From: an uncultured Eubacteriales bacterium
GTDB taxonomy: Bacteria; Bacillota; Clostridia; Oscillospirales; Acutalibacteraceae
Assembly: GCA_910580045.1 (NCBI GenBank)
Contig: CAJTXF010000009.1
Location: forward strand, 1-63,730
Reading direction: 5' to 3'
DNA: 63,730 bases
Positions 25,223 to 33,734 of this stretch are shown one piece after another; positions within the stretch are counted from its first letter, which is position 1; every line of letters starts with the position of its first letter. Under the pieces are notes generated by a model. The model searched no databases and was not told the DNA's origin. It saw only the letters and a program-made list of their open reading frames with translations. The position numbers were made by a program, and so were the translations under genes.

Positions 25223-26059
25223 ATGCAGATTTATTCCATTGTTTTCTCTGATATTGACGGCACTCTTCTCAACTCTCGGGGCCAGGTCACTCCCGCCACC
25301 CGGGCTGCCCTCAGCCAGCTGCAGAAGCAGGGCGTGCCCATCGTGCTCTGTTCCGCCCGGCCTCCGGCAGGGGTGCGCAAGGTGGCGGCTCTGGCTGGCA
25401 TCCGCGGGCCAATGATTTGCTACAGCGGCAGCCTGGCCCTGGACGAAGACGGCGCCCTCCTATCCCAGGCCGGGATTCCGGGCGAACTGGCCCTAAGGTT
25501 CAAGGCCTTTGCCCGAGAGGGCTTCCCCCGGGTGGAGACCAGCGCCTATCACCTGGAGGACTGGCTGGTGGACGACCCCTCCACTGCCTATGTGTCCGCT
25601 GAGACCGCCGCCACCAACTGTGTGCCTATTCTGGGCAAAATTGAGCCAGAAAGCTGGGTACACAAGCTGCTCTGCATCGGCCCCCCAGAGGAGATTTCCC
25701 TCCTGGCAGAGAGGGCAGCCCAGGCTTTTCCAGAGCTTTGCTTTGTCCAGTCCGCTGCCACATACTTGGAGGTGCTGCTGCAGGGAGTCTCCAAGGCCAC
25801 TGGGGCCAAGGGGGTTCTGGAGCAGCTGGGCCTGCCTGCCCAGTGCTCTGTGGCTTTTGGGGACTATTTTGCCGATGTGCCCCTGCTCCAATACGCGGGC
25901 CTGGGGGTTGCCATGGGAAACGCGCCAAAGGAAGTCCAGCAGGCAGCGGACAGAGTAACCGGGACCAACGATGAGGAGGGGCTGTGCCGAATGCTGAAAG
26001 AGCTGCGCTTCACTGCGCCCAGCGGTAAAACCCCGCTGCCCGGCTTAGGGTCTGTTTGA
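25223..26059 (+). CDS. HAD superfamily hydrolase, Cof/IIB type
   Basis: The 278-residue protein has HAD motif I FSDIDGTLLNS (two Asp), motif II LCSAR, a C2B cap in the middle, the late Lys of motif III, and motif IV as VAFGDYFADVPLLQYAG; AMGNAPKEVQQAADRVT is the classic Cof-family end. Such enzymes dephosphorylate sugar phosphates or nucleotides; the substrate is unknown. AAAGGAG precedes the ATG. Its last residues and stop codon (GTTTGA) are encoded by the palindromic repeat that begins about 26050, so the original C-terminus may have been altered by insertion. Confidence 0.9.
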   Translation: MQIYSIVFSDIDGTLLNSRGQVTPATRAALSQLQKQGVPIVLCSARPPAGVRKVAALAGIRGPMICYSGSLALDEDGALLSQAGIPGELALRFKAFAREGFPRVETSAYHLEDWLVDDPSTAYVSAETAATNCVPILGKIEPESWVHKLLCIGPPEEISLLAERAAQAFPELCFVQSAATYLEVLLQGVSKATGAKGVLEQLGLPAQCSVAFGDYFADVPLLQYAGLGVAMGNAPKEVQQAADRVTGTNDEEGLCRMLKELRFTAPSGKTPLPGLGSV

Positions 26060-26122
26060 AGGCCCCGGGAACACTGTCTGTTTTGGCCAGAAATCCAGCA
26101 TTTCTCCGGTTTCCAAGCAGAC
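26050..26122. repeat. Palindromic repeat (family 2, short copy)
   Basis: GTCTGTTTGAA at the left and TTCCAAGCAGAC at the right are inverted copies. The inner part (ACACTGTCTGTTTTGGCCAG, AATCCAGCATTTCTCCGG) matches both halves of the 1054-1221 copy, so this looks like an internally deleted version. Confidence 0.65.
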
Positions 26123-26125
26123 TCC

Positions 26126-26192
26126 AGAGCCTGTATCCATAGCGGGAAAGTCACCGCCCGCGCGGTGTCCACCCGCTGTGAATACAGGCTCT
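26126..26192. repeat. Long imperfect hairpin between convergent genes
   Basis: AGAGCCTGTAT and ATACAGGCTCT pair perfectly, and the stem continues with mismatches through AGCGGG/CCCGCT. It reaches the first base of the comEC stop codon. No T run follows, so it is not a standard terminator, although it may stall convergent transcription. Confidence 0.5.
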
Positions 26193-28408
26193 TAGTCATA
26201 CAGCTCATACCTGACGTGCCCGTCCGGCCCAATCCGCAGGACAAGGCTCTCCATCTCACGGAGTACAATATAGCTTCCTGGACTCTCTCCCTGGAACAGC
26301 TCCCATGTTGGCGTCTCCTCTGCCCGGAACAGAATGCCCATCTCCCGGGCGGAAGCCGCCTCCCCTGGCAGGGAGAGGTACAGTCCCGACTGCTTTTCCA
26401 GCTTCAGGCTGATTTCCCTGCCGCCGGCCAAAATGCTCAGGCCCTTGCCCTCCTGCTCCAGCTGGATTTCCACCCCGGGCAGCAGCTCCCAGCTCTGGCC
26501 CAGGGGCGCAAACTCTACAGGCACTCCCATCTTTTCCATGGCCTTCCATACATACGCGCCCTCTGGCAGAATCAGCCGCCCCACAGGGCAGGCATCCGCC
26601 AAATCCGCCAGCATTTCCCGGGCCTGGGGCGACCGCTCTGGAAGCAGGACACTCTCCACCGCAGTGATATGTTCCCGCCGCAGCATTTGCTCCGCCATAC
26701 TGCTGCGGTAGCCGCCCAGAGACACTGCCGCGGCCCGGCCGTTCTCTGTCACAAGCACACAGACAGACTCCCCCTCCCCTGCCATGGAGATGCTCAGCGC
26801 GTCCCGCTGGGCATCTGTGCTTATCCAGCCCGCGTTGAGCACAATCAACAGCACGCCCAGCAGGGCTGCTGTCCTTTTGCGGCGGAGAGGCTTTTTCAAA
26901 ACCACTAGGCACCACAGTGCCATCCACCCCAAAACGGCCAGCCACAGGCTGTCAAAGAACCAGAAGCTCCCGGGCAGAGAGGCCAGTGTTCCCTCCACCC
27001 ATAGAACCAGCCTGGCCATCCAGCCAGCACAAAATCCGAAGAGCCGGGCCAAAGGCTCTGCCCCAGAAAAGGGGGCCAGCGCTGCCAGCGGCAGCGCGCA
27101 GTATAAGAGCCCGGACACCAGGGGCACAAGCAGCAGATTGGCGGGAATAAGCAAAAGGGAAATACCGCCAAACGCCTCCAGCTGAACAGGCAGGGAAAAA
27201 GCGTTGGCAGACACTGTGACTGATACAGCTGCCCAAAGAGGACGCAGGAGCTGGTTCACCCCCGGCAGACCGGACAGGAGATGGGTACAGGCTTCCATCA
27301 CCGGGCGGTACAGCAGGATAATCCCAACAGTTGCTGTCACAGACAGTACAAAGCCCAAATCTCTCCCGGAAAAGGGGCGGAAAACACAGATAACCAGCAG
27401 GGCAAGGCCCAAAGCATTGAGGGTGTCGCCCCGATGGCCCAGGCTCTTGGCCAGCAAGGCCAGGAAAAACATCAGCGCGCTGCGCAGGGCCGACGCGGGG
27501 AAGCCAATCAGGCAGAGGTAGCTGAGCAGCCCTGTACAGCAGATAAGGAACCTGCCCCATCTGCCCAGAGGAATCCGCTGAACCAGCCAGAACACAAAGG
27601 CCGCCAATACCGCGATATGCAGCCCGGAGACTGCCATCAGGTGGGATGCGCCAATGCGGGCAAATCCGCTGCTGACGCCCCTGGATATGTCCGATTTATC
27701 TCCCAGCAGCACTGCCCGAATCAGCCCGGCCTCCTCCTTTGGCAGGTACCGGTTCAGCCCCCGGCTCACCTGGCGGCGCACAAGAGCTGCCAGCCTGGCG
27801 GGAGAATAGACTCTGTCCTGAACCCGCTGCTCTGCTTCCCCTGTCGGGTACGCGCCCAGCACATTCCCCGCGGCCAGCTGGGTGCTCCGGGTGGAGAACC
27901 AGTCGCTGCCCTCCTGGAATTGGTAGAACACCACCTGGAGCTTCAGCTGGTCATAGGGCTGGCAGTACAGGGGCTCCCGGCAGGAAAGGCGGATGGGGAT
28001 GTCTTCTGTCTGAATCCCATTGAGCTCCTTTACCTGGGCCTGGTAATAGTACCGGTGATACCGCTCCTCAGGAAAGTCCAAAATGCGCACCACGGCTGTG
28101 GCCTCCCCATTGTCCAGAAATGCCACAGGCTCCACCTGCTCCTGCCAGGCCCAGCAATATCTGCCCAGCACCAGCGCGCAGGCGGCCAGGGCCATCACGC
28201 TGCCCACCATCACCCGAACAGGAAGATTCCCGCTTTTTTCGCTCTTGGCCAGGGCTTTCCTTCCGGCAACAAGCGCCCCTATCCCGAAAAAAGCCAGAAC
28301 CCCGGCTGTTACCGCCAGGGTCCCGGAAACTTCCGGCCCCCCACGGGCGGCCAGAAGCGCGCTGATAAAAGCAGAAAAACCAAAAACAGCGAGAACTCGC
28401 TTTGGCAT
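26192..28408 (-). CDS. comEC: ComEC/Rec2 competence channel protein
   Basis: The 738-residue protein has the ComEC layout: N-terminal membrane helices, an OB-like DUF4131 domain (residues about 90-185), the ComEC core with LLGDKSDIS...FARIGASHLMAVSGLHIAV near residues 235-270, about eight more membrane helices, and a C-terminal beta-lactamase-like domain (about 540-735). ComEC carries single-stranded DNA through the membrane during transformation. The C-terminal domain lacks the HxHxDH motif, so it is probably not an active nuclease. Codons for the stop lie in a hairpin. The start is two bases after the phosphoribosyltransferase stop, so they share a transcript. No other competence gene is adjacent. 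Confidence 0.9.
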   Translation of the reverse strand: MPKRVLAVFGFSAFISALLAARGGPEVSGTLAVTAGVLAFFGIGALVAGRKALAKSEKSGNLPVRVMVGSVMALAACALVLGRYCWAWQEQVEPVAFLDNGEATAVVRILDFPEERYHRYYYQAQVKELNGIQTEDIPIRLSCREPLYCQPYDQLKLQVVFYQFQEGSDWFSTRSTQLAAGNVLGAYPTGEAEQRVQDRVYSPARLAALVRRQVSRGLNRYLPKEEAGLIRAVLLGDKSDISRGVSSGFARIGASHLMAVSGLHIAVLAAFVFWLVQRIPLGRWGRFLICCTGLLSYLCLIGFPASALRSALMFFLALLAKSLGHRGDTLNALGLALLVICVFRPFSGRDLGFVLSVTATVGIILLYRPVMEACTHLLSGLPGVNQLLRPLWAAVSVTVSANAFSLPVQLEAFGGISLLLIPANLLLVPLVSGLLYCALPLAALAPFSGAEPLARLFGFCAGWMARLVLWVEGTLASLPGSFWFFDSLWLAVLGWMALWCLVVLKKPLRRKRTAALLGVLLIVLNAGWISTDAQRDALSISMAGEGESVCVLVTENGRAAAVSLGGYRSSMAEQMLRREHITAVESVLLPERSPQAREMLADLADACPVGRLILPEGAYVWKAMEKMGVPVEFAPLGQSWELLPGVEIQLEQEGKGLSILAGGREISLKLEKQSGLYLSLPGEAASAREMGILFRAEETPTWELFQGESPGSYIVLREMESLVLRIGPDGHVRYELYD

Positions 28409-28409
28409 T

Positions 28410-28946
28410 TTACTTAAAGAACAGGGGCAGGGGCTCTAAGAATATAATATCTTCCCGGTCCTTCGCGTCGCCCTCCGCCAGAACACAGGCCTTCCCCACC
28501 ACCTGTCCGCCGATGGAATGCAAAAGCTCTTCCATGGCGGCCAAAGACTCGCCAGTGGAAATCACGTCGTCCACAATCAGGATGCGTTTGCCCCGCAGGT
28601 TCTCGCAGTCCGCCTTAGAGAGGTACAGCTTCTGCACATGGGCAGTGGTGATGGACTTCACCTCCACGTGGATGGGGTCCTCCATATACGCCTTGATGCC
28701 CTTGCGGGCCACCACGTAGTTCCGGCAGCCGATGCGGGCCATCTCATAGGCCAGGGGGATACCCTTGCTCTCCGCGGTGACGATGATATCGTGCTCCGGG
28801 CACTTCTCCAACAGAGCCTTGGCCACCGCCTCCGTTATCTCCACGTCGCTGAACATCACAAATCCGGCGATATCCATATGCTCATTGATCGGGCAGATAG
28901 GCAACTCCCGCTCACAGCCCGCAATGTTGATTTTGTATACGCTCAT
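28410..28946 (-). CDS. Phosphoribosyltransferase family protein
   Basis: The 178-residue protein has the type I PRTase signature ILIVDDVISTGES near residues 122-134, preceded by the flexible-loop region, with an ESKGIPLAYEMAR pyrophosphate-loop segment. It is similar to adenine phosphoribosyltransferases, which salvage a purine base with PRPP, but the N-terminal 30 residues (NIAGCERELPICPINEHMDIAGF) differ from standard Apt, so the base is unsure. AAAGGAG precedes the ATG. Downstream comEC starts two bases after its stop. Upstream there is a 158-base gap to the HIT gene without a recognisable motif. Confidence 0.85.
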   Translation of the reverse strand: MSVYKINIAGCERELPICPINEHMDIAGFVMFSDVEITEAVAKALLEKCPEHDIIVTAESKGIPLAYEMARIGCRNYVVARKGIKAYMEDPIHVEVKSITTAHVQKLYLSKADCENLRGKRILIVDDVISTGESLAAMEELLHSIGGQVVGKACVLAEGDAKDREDIIFLEPLPLFFK

Positions 28947-29104
28947 CGGTAACTCTCCTTTGCGTTTTGCATATTACGGAACCACTTACATTTTTTAAGC
29001 GCTTCATATTCTCCCGCTTCGCCCTCTCCCTGGAAGCGCAGCCCTTTCTTTTGCAGAGGCGGCGGGCGCAGGATTTTCACTGTCCGGGAATCACCCAGTC
29101 TGAA

Positions 29105-29458
29105 TCACGCCTCCGGCGGGAAGGGGGGCCAGCCCATCTTCTTCCCACCCAGCATATGAAAGTGCAGGTGCTGGACACTCTGCATCCCATCCTGGCCGCA
29201 GTTATTCACAATCCGGAAGCCATTTTCCAGGCCCAGCTCCTTGGCAAGTTGGGCTGCCACCTCAAAGATATGGGCCACCACTCCGCTGTTCTCGGGGGTA
29301 ATCTCCCCAGCGGAAGCAATATGCGCCTTGGGGATAATCAGCACATGGGTGGGGGCCTGGGGGTCCAAATCTCGGAAGGCCAGGACGGTCTCGTCCTCAT
29401 AGACCTTGGTGGAGGGGATCTCCCCCGCCGCTATTTTACAGAAAACACAGTCAGCCAT
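29105..29458 (-). CDS. HIT family nucleotide hydrolase
   Basis: The 117-residue protein is a typical HINT-type HIT protein: CVFCKIAAGEIPSTKVYEDE at the start, LIIPKAHI in the middle and the histidine triad HLHFHMLGG at the end. The family hydrolyses adenosine 5'-monophosphoramidates and related nucleotides. AAGGAAAG precedes the ATG and a good promoter sits at 29490-29518. The product runs toward the PRTase and comEC genes and may share their transcript. Confidence 0.94.
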   Translation of the reverse strand: MADCVFCKIAAGEIPSTKVYEDETVLAFRDLDPQAPTHVLIIPKAHIASAGEITPENSGVVAHIFEVAAQLAKELGLENGFRIVNNCGQDGMQSVQHLHFHMLGGKKMGWPPFPPEA

Positions 29459-29489
29459 GGTGTTCTTCCTTTCCTAATTACATATTTGA

Positions 29490-29518
29490 AGTATAGCATA
29501 AGTCCTATGATTTTGCAA
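29490..29518 (-). promoter_or_regulatory. Sigma-A promoter for the HIT gene
   Basis: On the minus strand TTGCAA (29518-29513), 17 bases, TATACT (29495-29490), about 30 bases before the HIT start codon. Confidence 0.7.
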
Positions 29519-29607
29519 TAGACTCCTGTCACCCTTTGTAAAATTTCACCGGGGAGTCAAGAGAGTACAGCCTATCTTCTCCCTTGCCGGTAAAAACCAT
29601 TTTACTC

Positions 29608-29655
29608 TTGAAAAGTTTTCTTGTCATTGCTATAATTTACTTGACAAGAAAACTT
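29608..29655 (+). promoter_or_regulatory. Sigma-A promoter overlapped by a perfect 13-bp inverted repeat (operator)
   Basis: TTGAAA (29608-29613), 17 bases, TATAAT (29631-29636). The arms AAGTTTTCTTGTC (29613-29625) and GACAAGAAAACTT (29643-29655) are exact complements flanking the -10 box. The arrangement is that of an operator that shuts the promoter, most simply for the XRE repressor encoded 360 bases downstream. Confidence 0.85.
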
Positions 29656-29673
29656 GGACAGGAGGTCCCTGCT

Positions 29674-30003
29674 GTGAGCATGAACAAAGATGAAATCCTG
29701 GCAAAAAGCCGGAAGGAGAACCAGTCCGGCGATGAGCGCGCAAAGTATATTGAGGGGAGGGGCGCTGTCTATTCCAGCGCGATTATGATACTTTTATGGG
29801 TGCTTCTCACCTGTCTGACCCCTCTGGATGAGGCTGCCAGGTATACTACCGGCCTGCTGGTAATGGCCACCTGCTTTGCCAACTATGCCTATCAGCTGGC
29901 CATGAACCGCACCAAAACCAATGTGCTGTTTTTGGCGCTGTATCTTACCGGCACACTGCTGTATCTGGCTGGATTCCTGCGCTTCGCGCTGGGCCTGTTC
30001 TGA
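29674..30003 (+). CDS. Small membrane protein paired with an XRE regulator (DUF6442-like)
   Basis: The 109-residue protein opens SMNKDEILAKSRKENQSGDERAKYIE, then has two to three membrane helices. That start resembles a group of small Firmicutes proteins (I believe DUF6442) encoded beside short XRE regulators. The GTG at 29674 is eight bases behind AGGAGG and is preferred to the ATG six bases further. It is the first gene of a two-gene unit under the operator-promoter at 29608. Function unknown; sensing or modulating the regulator is an inference. Confidence 0.75.
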   Translation: MSMNKDEILAKSRKENQSGDERAKYIEGRGAVYSSAIMILLWVLLTCLTPLDEAARYTTGLLVMATCFANYAYQLAMNRTKTNVLFLALYLTGTLLYLAGFLRFALGLF

Positions 30004-30016
30004 GCGGGGGCGAAGC

Positions 30017-30226
30017 ATGGACGGCAATCTCATTCTGCGCAACCGCCTGAAAGAGGCCCGGGCCGGGGCCGGGCTCTCCCAGGCGCAGCTGGCCAAGCTG
30101 GTGGGCGTGTCCAGGAACACCATCAGCTCTATTGAAACCGGACAGTTCAACCCTACCGCCAAGCTGGCGCTGGTGCTCTGCATTGCCTTAGACAAGAAAT
30201 TTGAGGAGCTGTTCTACTTTTCATAA
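30017..30226 (+). CDS. Short XRE family repressor
   Basis: The 69-residue protein is a single helix-turn-helix domain: LRNRLKEARAGAGLSQAQLAKLVGVSRNTISSIETGQFNPTAK and the usual ending LDKKFEELFYF. This is the YozG/Cro-like class of minimal regulators that pair with a membrane protein. It lies 13 bases after the membrane protein gene. It is the obvious candidate to bind the 13-bp inverted repeat in its own promoter. A terminator follows. Confidence 0.93.
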   Translation: MDGNLILRNRLKEARAGAGLSQAQLAKLVGVSRNTISSIETGQFNPTAKLALVLCIALDKKFEELFYFS

Positions 30227-30249
30227 TCTTTCATAACCGCATAATCACA

Positions 30250-30285
30250 AAAGCCGGGGAGCTTTCGTCTCTCCGGCTTTCTCTT
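30250..30285. terminator. Bidirectional terminator
   Basis: AAAGCCGGGGAG pairs with CTCTCCGGCTTT, with a T-rich stretch after it. It lies between the XRE gene and the convergent alaS. Confidence 0.8.
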
Positions 30286-30304
30286 TATTTTCAGTCTGGC
30301 TGGA

Positions 30305-32935
30305 TTACCCCAGCTGCTCCTTTACCAAACCCGGCACTGCCGCCAGAGCTTCATCCAGCTTGGTCTGGTCCTTGGCCCCAGCCATGGCAAAGTCCGGCTT
30401 GCCGCCGCCGTTGCCCCCGGTGAGCTGGGCCACAGCCTTTACCAGCTGTCCGGCCTTCAAGCCCTTTTCTTGAGCGGCCTTGTTGCAGGCAGCAGCCAGA
30501 GAGGCCTTGCCCCCGCTGACTCCGGCAAACACGGCCACAATAGGCTCCTCCCGCTCTTTCGCCTTGTCGCACAGGGCCCGCAGAGCGTCGCTGCCCGTAC
30601 CGGAGAGCAGGGCGTAGACCACCTTCACACCCTCCACATCCGTGGCATCCCGGAAGACCCCCTCCAGGTTCATGGAAGCCATCTTGGCGTTCAGAGCCTC
30701 GATCTGCCGGTCTTTCTCTTTCAGCTCTGCCATCAACTGCTTGGCGCGGTTGGGGAGTTCCAGGGGGTTCATCACCTTGAGGGCATGGGCGGCCTCCTGC
30801 AACGCGTCCATCTGCTTCCCCAGCTCTACCAGCACGCTGCGGCCGGTCACGCCCTCAATACGCCGCACGCCTGCCGCCACTGAGCTCTCGGAGACGATCT
30901 TGAACAAGCCCAGCCGGGCGGTGTTGTCCATGTGGGTGCCGCCGCACAGCTCCATGGAGAAGCCGTCCTTCACGGAGACCACCCGCACCACGTCCCCGTA
31001 TTTCTCACCGAACAGGGCCATGGCCCCCAGCTTCTTGGCCTCGTCAATGGGCATCTCCCGCACCTCTACAGGCACAGACTTCAAAATTTCCAGGTTTACC
31101 AATCCCTCCACTTGGGCCAGTTCCTCCGGACTTAGGGCGGAGAAATGGGTGAAGTCGAACCGCACGTGCTGTTCGTTTACCAGCTGACCGGCCTGCTCCA
31201 CATGGTCTCCCAACACCTGGCGCAGGGCTGCCTGCAGCAGATGGGCGGCGGTGTGGTTGCGCATGGTGTCAAAGCGCTGGCGCTCGTCAACCTGGGCAAT
31301 GATTTTGTCCCCAACGTTCAGCGCGCCCTCGCTGACCTGGGCACGGTGGAGGAAAACCCCCTCGTGCCGGCTTACATTGATTACATCCACCGTGACGCCT
31401 TCCGCCCTCAACTGGCCGCTGTCCCCGGTCTGGCCGCCGCTCTCCCCATAGAAGGGGGTGCGGTCCAGCACCACGGACACCTCCGCGCCCTCTGAGGCAG
31501 AGTCCACCCGCTGGCCGTTCTGGATAATCCCCAGCACCTTGGCCTCTCCGGCAAGCTCTGTGTAGCCAATAAACTCCGTGGCGGGCAGGCCGCTGACAGC
31601 CCCGCCCTCGCCCTTCCAGGCCTCGGCCCCGGCGTTCTTCCGGGCAGAGCGGGCCCGCTCTTTCTGTTGGCGCATCAGCTCCTGAAAGCGCTCCTCGTCC
31701 ACCAGCATCCCCCGCTCGGCCAGAATTTCCTTGGTCAAATCCAGGGGGAAGCCGAAGGTATCATTCAGGGTAAAGGCGCTTTCACCGGAGAACATCTTGC
31801 TCTCCGCCTTGTCAATAAATTCGGTGAGCATGGCCATACCCTGGTCAATGGTGCGCTCAAAGCTCTCCTCTTCATAGGCCATCACCTTGCGGATGGTCTC
31901 CCGCTTCTCTTTGAGCTCGGGATAGGCCCCGCCGTTCTCCTCAATCACCGTGTCCACCACATCCTTGAGGAAGGGCCCGCGCACCCCCAGCAGACGGCCG
32001 TGGCGGGCGGCCCGTCTCAGCAGGCGGCGGAGCACATAGCCCCGGCCCTCGTTGGAGGGGAGGATGCCGTCGCCGATCATGAACACGGTGGAGCGGATGT
32101 GGTCTGTGATGATGCGCAGGGAGATGTCAGTCTTGGGGCTCTGGCCGTACTGGACGCCGGTAATCTCGCTGATTTTCTTCATGATATTCTGGATAGTGTC
32201 CACCAGAAACAGGTTGTCCACGTCCTGCATCACGCAGGCCAGGCGCTCCATGCCCAGGCCCGTGTCGATATTCTCCCGCCCCAGGGGGGTGTAGTTGCCT
32301 TTGCCGTCGTTATTGAACTGGGTGAACACCAGGTTCCATACCTCCACATAGCGGTCGCACTCACAGCCTACGTCACAGTCGGGCCTGCCGCAGCTGTGCT
32401 CCGGGCCCCGGTCGAAGTAGATCTCTGAGCTGGGGCCGCAGGGGCCGCTGCCGTGCTCCCAGAAGTTGTCCTCCTTGCCCATGCGGCGCATATGGCTTTC
32501 CGGCACGCCCACCTCTTTTGTCCAGATGTCCCAGGCGTCGTCGTCCTCCTGGTATACGGTGACGTAGAGCTTCTCCTGGGGAATCTCCAGCACCTCTGTA
32601 AAGAACTCCCAAGCCCAGGGAATGGCCTCCCGCTTGAAGTAGTCGTTAAAGCTGAAGTTGCCCAGCATCTCGAAGAAGGTGCCGTGCCGGTCGTCGATGC
32701 CCACGCTTTCTATGTCCGGGGTGCGGATGCACTTCTGGCAGGTGGTCACCCGAAGCCGGGGCGGGGTGGACTCGCCGGTGAAGAATTTCTTCATGGGGGC
32801 CATGCCGGAGTTTATCAGCAGAAGGCTGTTGTCTCCCTGGGGAACCAGGGAGAAGCTGGGCAGCCGCAGGTGGCCCTTGCTCTCAAAAAAGCTCAGATAT
32901 TTTTCTCTCAGTTCATTTAGTCCTGTCCACTGCAT
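30305..32935 (-). CDS. alaS: Alanyl-tRNA synthetase
   Basis: The 876-residue enzyme charges tRNA-Ala. The class II catalytic domain begins LNELREKYLSFFESKGHLRLPS with motif 1-3 regions (PFFLTTNSGM-type SLLLINSGMAPMKKFF, and FFEMLGNFSFNDYFK). The editing domain has zinc-binding HTAAHLLQAALR and CGGTH, and a C-terminal DHHA1 region with GGKASLAAACNKAA and GNGGGKPDFAMAG ends it. Length is standard. An Ala-type T-box leader lies at 33395-33650, separated from alaS by a 47-codon ORF and a decayed kinase gene, so alaS is the likely real target of that leader. Confidence 0.97.
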   Translation of the reverse strand: MQWTGLNELREKYLSFFESKGHLRLPSFSLVPQGDNSLLLINSGMAPMKKFFTGESTPPRLRVTTCQKCIRTPDIESVGIDDRHGTFFEMLGNFSFNDYFKREAIPWAWEFFTEVLEIPQEKLYVTVYQEDDDAWDIWTKEVGVPESHMRRMGKEDNFWEHGSGPCGPSSEIYFDRGPEHSCGRPDCDVGCECDRYVEVWNLVFTQFNNDGKGNYTPLGRENIDTGLGMERLACVMQDVDNLFLVDTIQNIMKKISEITGVQYGQSPKTDISLRIITDHIRSTVFMIGDGILPSNEGRGYVLRRLLRRAARHGRLLGVRGPFLKDVVDTVIEENGGAYPELKEKRETIRKVMAYEEESFERTIDQGMAMLTEFIDKAESKMFSGESAFTLNDTFGFPLDLTKEILAERGMLVDEERFQELMRQQKERARSARKNAGAEAWKGEGGAVSGLPATEFIGYTELAGEAKVLGIIQNGQRVDSASEGAEVSVVLDRTPFYGESGGQTGDSGQLRAEGVTVDVINVSRHEGVFLHRAQVSEGALNVGDKIIAQVDERQRFDTMRNHTAAHLLQAALRQVLGDHVEQAGQLVNEQHVRFDFTHFSALSPEELAQVEGLVNLEILKSVPVEVREMPIDEAKKLGAMALFGEKYGDVVRVVSVKDGFSMELCGGTHMDNTARLGLFKIVSESSVAAGVRRIEGVTGRSVLVELGKQMDALQEAAHALKVMNPLELPNRAKQLMAELKEKDRQIEALNAKMASMNLEGVFRDATDVEGVKVVYALLSGTGSDALRALCDKAKEREEPIVAVFAGVSGGKASLAAACNKAAQEKGLKAGQLVKAVAQLTGGNGGGKPDFAMAGAKDQTKLDEALAAVPGLVKEQLG

Positions 32936-32948
32936 TTGTATCGTCTCC

Positions 32949-33190
32949 TTATAGTTTTAGTCCTCTTGATTCTTTCGGTTCCCAGTTTACCTGATAGTCC
33001 TTGTCAATGAGAATGTATTCCAATCCTCTCCCCGCTGCTCCACCACGCTGGCATACCCGCGGATATCCTCCCAGTGGGCCTTGATATACTGCCGGGACAT
33101 CACCAGGCACACACACTGTGTCTCCTGGAGGTATTCCGCCTCCAGAGCGGTCTTGCCTGTGTGGCTGGTTCCGGCAATCAGCAAAACCAT
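32949..33190 (-). pseudogene. Remnant of a P-loop kinase (adenylate kinase-like)
   Basis: The first 67 codons (33190-32987) start MVLLIAGTSHTGKTALE, a Walker A loop as in small adenylate kinase-like proteins of Firmicutes of about 200 residues. After only 17 residues the sequence jumps to what looks like the C-terminal part (CLVMSRQYIKAHWEDIRGYA), and the last motif, EYILIDKDYQVNWEP, lies in a different frame (to 32949). So it appears to have an internal deletion of roughly 100 codons and a later frameshift. It sits between the T-box and alaS and may be kept only as leader. The family assignment is from memory of the family's shape. Confidence 0.6.
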
Positions 33191-33193
33191 TGC

Positions 33194-33337
33194 TCACACC
33201 TCTTCCCCATCCTCCTTTTTCCACTCCTCCCAGAACTGTTGGAGGAACTCAGCCAGGAAATTGCCCAGAACGAAGCCCAGGGTCATTACCAGGAACAGGC
33301 CCAAGGCCCTGCCAAAGGTCATTTTCTTCTTTTTCAT
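33194..33337 (-). CDS. 47-residue single-helix membrane protein
   Basis: Starts MKKKKMTFGRALGLFLVMTL, one membrane helix (residues about 10-32) then an acidic and Trp-containing tail (FLQQFWEEWKKEDGEE). The ATG at 33337 is behind GGAG with good spacing. It is the first ORF after the T-box leader, overlapping nothing and ending four bases before the kinase remnant. No family recognised. Confidence 0.6.
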   Translation of the reverse strand: MKKKKMTFGRALGLFLVMTLGFVLGNFLAEFLQQFWEEWKKEDGEEV

Positions 33338-33394
33338 GGTATTGGCTCCTTTCGTATTGAGAGTGAGGACAACAGGCGAAAAAGAAAAGCCTGC

Positions 33395-33650
33395 CAGTCC
33401 CCCCATTGGGACGGGCAAGCCCGCGGTACCACCCAAATTGCCGGAGAAAAGACAGGCGCTCAAGGCCCAGGCTTCCTCCCAGCCAGCTTTGAACCGTTAA
33501 CGACCGGTACGCCGCTGCTCATCGCCGCGGATGTGCATGGGAAACCCCACCAAGGGAACGGCCCGCTTTTCGTCCCGTAACGGCTTGCACCGGCCGCCGT
33601 CTCTCTGAACACGGGGAGGGAAAACGTCTTTTCCGCACACTGGTTATATT
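33395..33650 (-). ncRNA. T-box riboswitch, probably alanine (alaS leader)
   Basis: The minus-strand RNA has the hallmarks in order: AGAGAGACGGC and GGCCGGTGCAAGCC of stem I, a GGGCCG segment with GCC as the likely Ala specifier before TTCCC, the antiterminator T-box GGGTGGTACCGCGGGC (about 33435-33420), and a terminator stem GCTTGCC...GGCAGGC followed by TTTTCTTTTT. Uncharged tRNA-Ala would favour the antiterminator and allow alaS expression. Confidence 0.88.
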
Positions 33651-33659
33651 GTGAGATTA

Positions 33660-33688
33660 AGTATAGCGCTTTTTGCGCATTTTGTCAA
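33660..33688 (-). promoter_or_regulatory. Sigma-A promoter for the T-box/alaS transcript
   Basis: On the minus strand TTGACA (33688-33683), 17 bases, TATACT (33665-33660), right before the T-box leader. Confidence 0.88.
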
Positions 33689-33734
33689 CGGGTTGTTTGG
33701 GGTGAATTTTTTGGGGGAGGGGCGCTTGGGGCGA

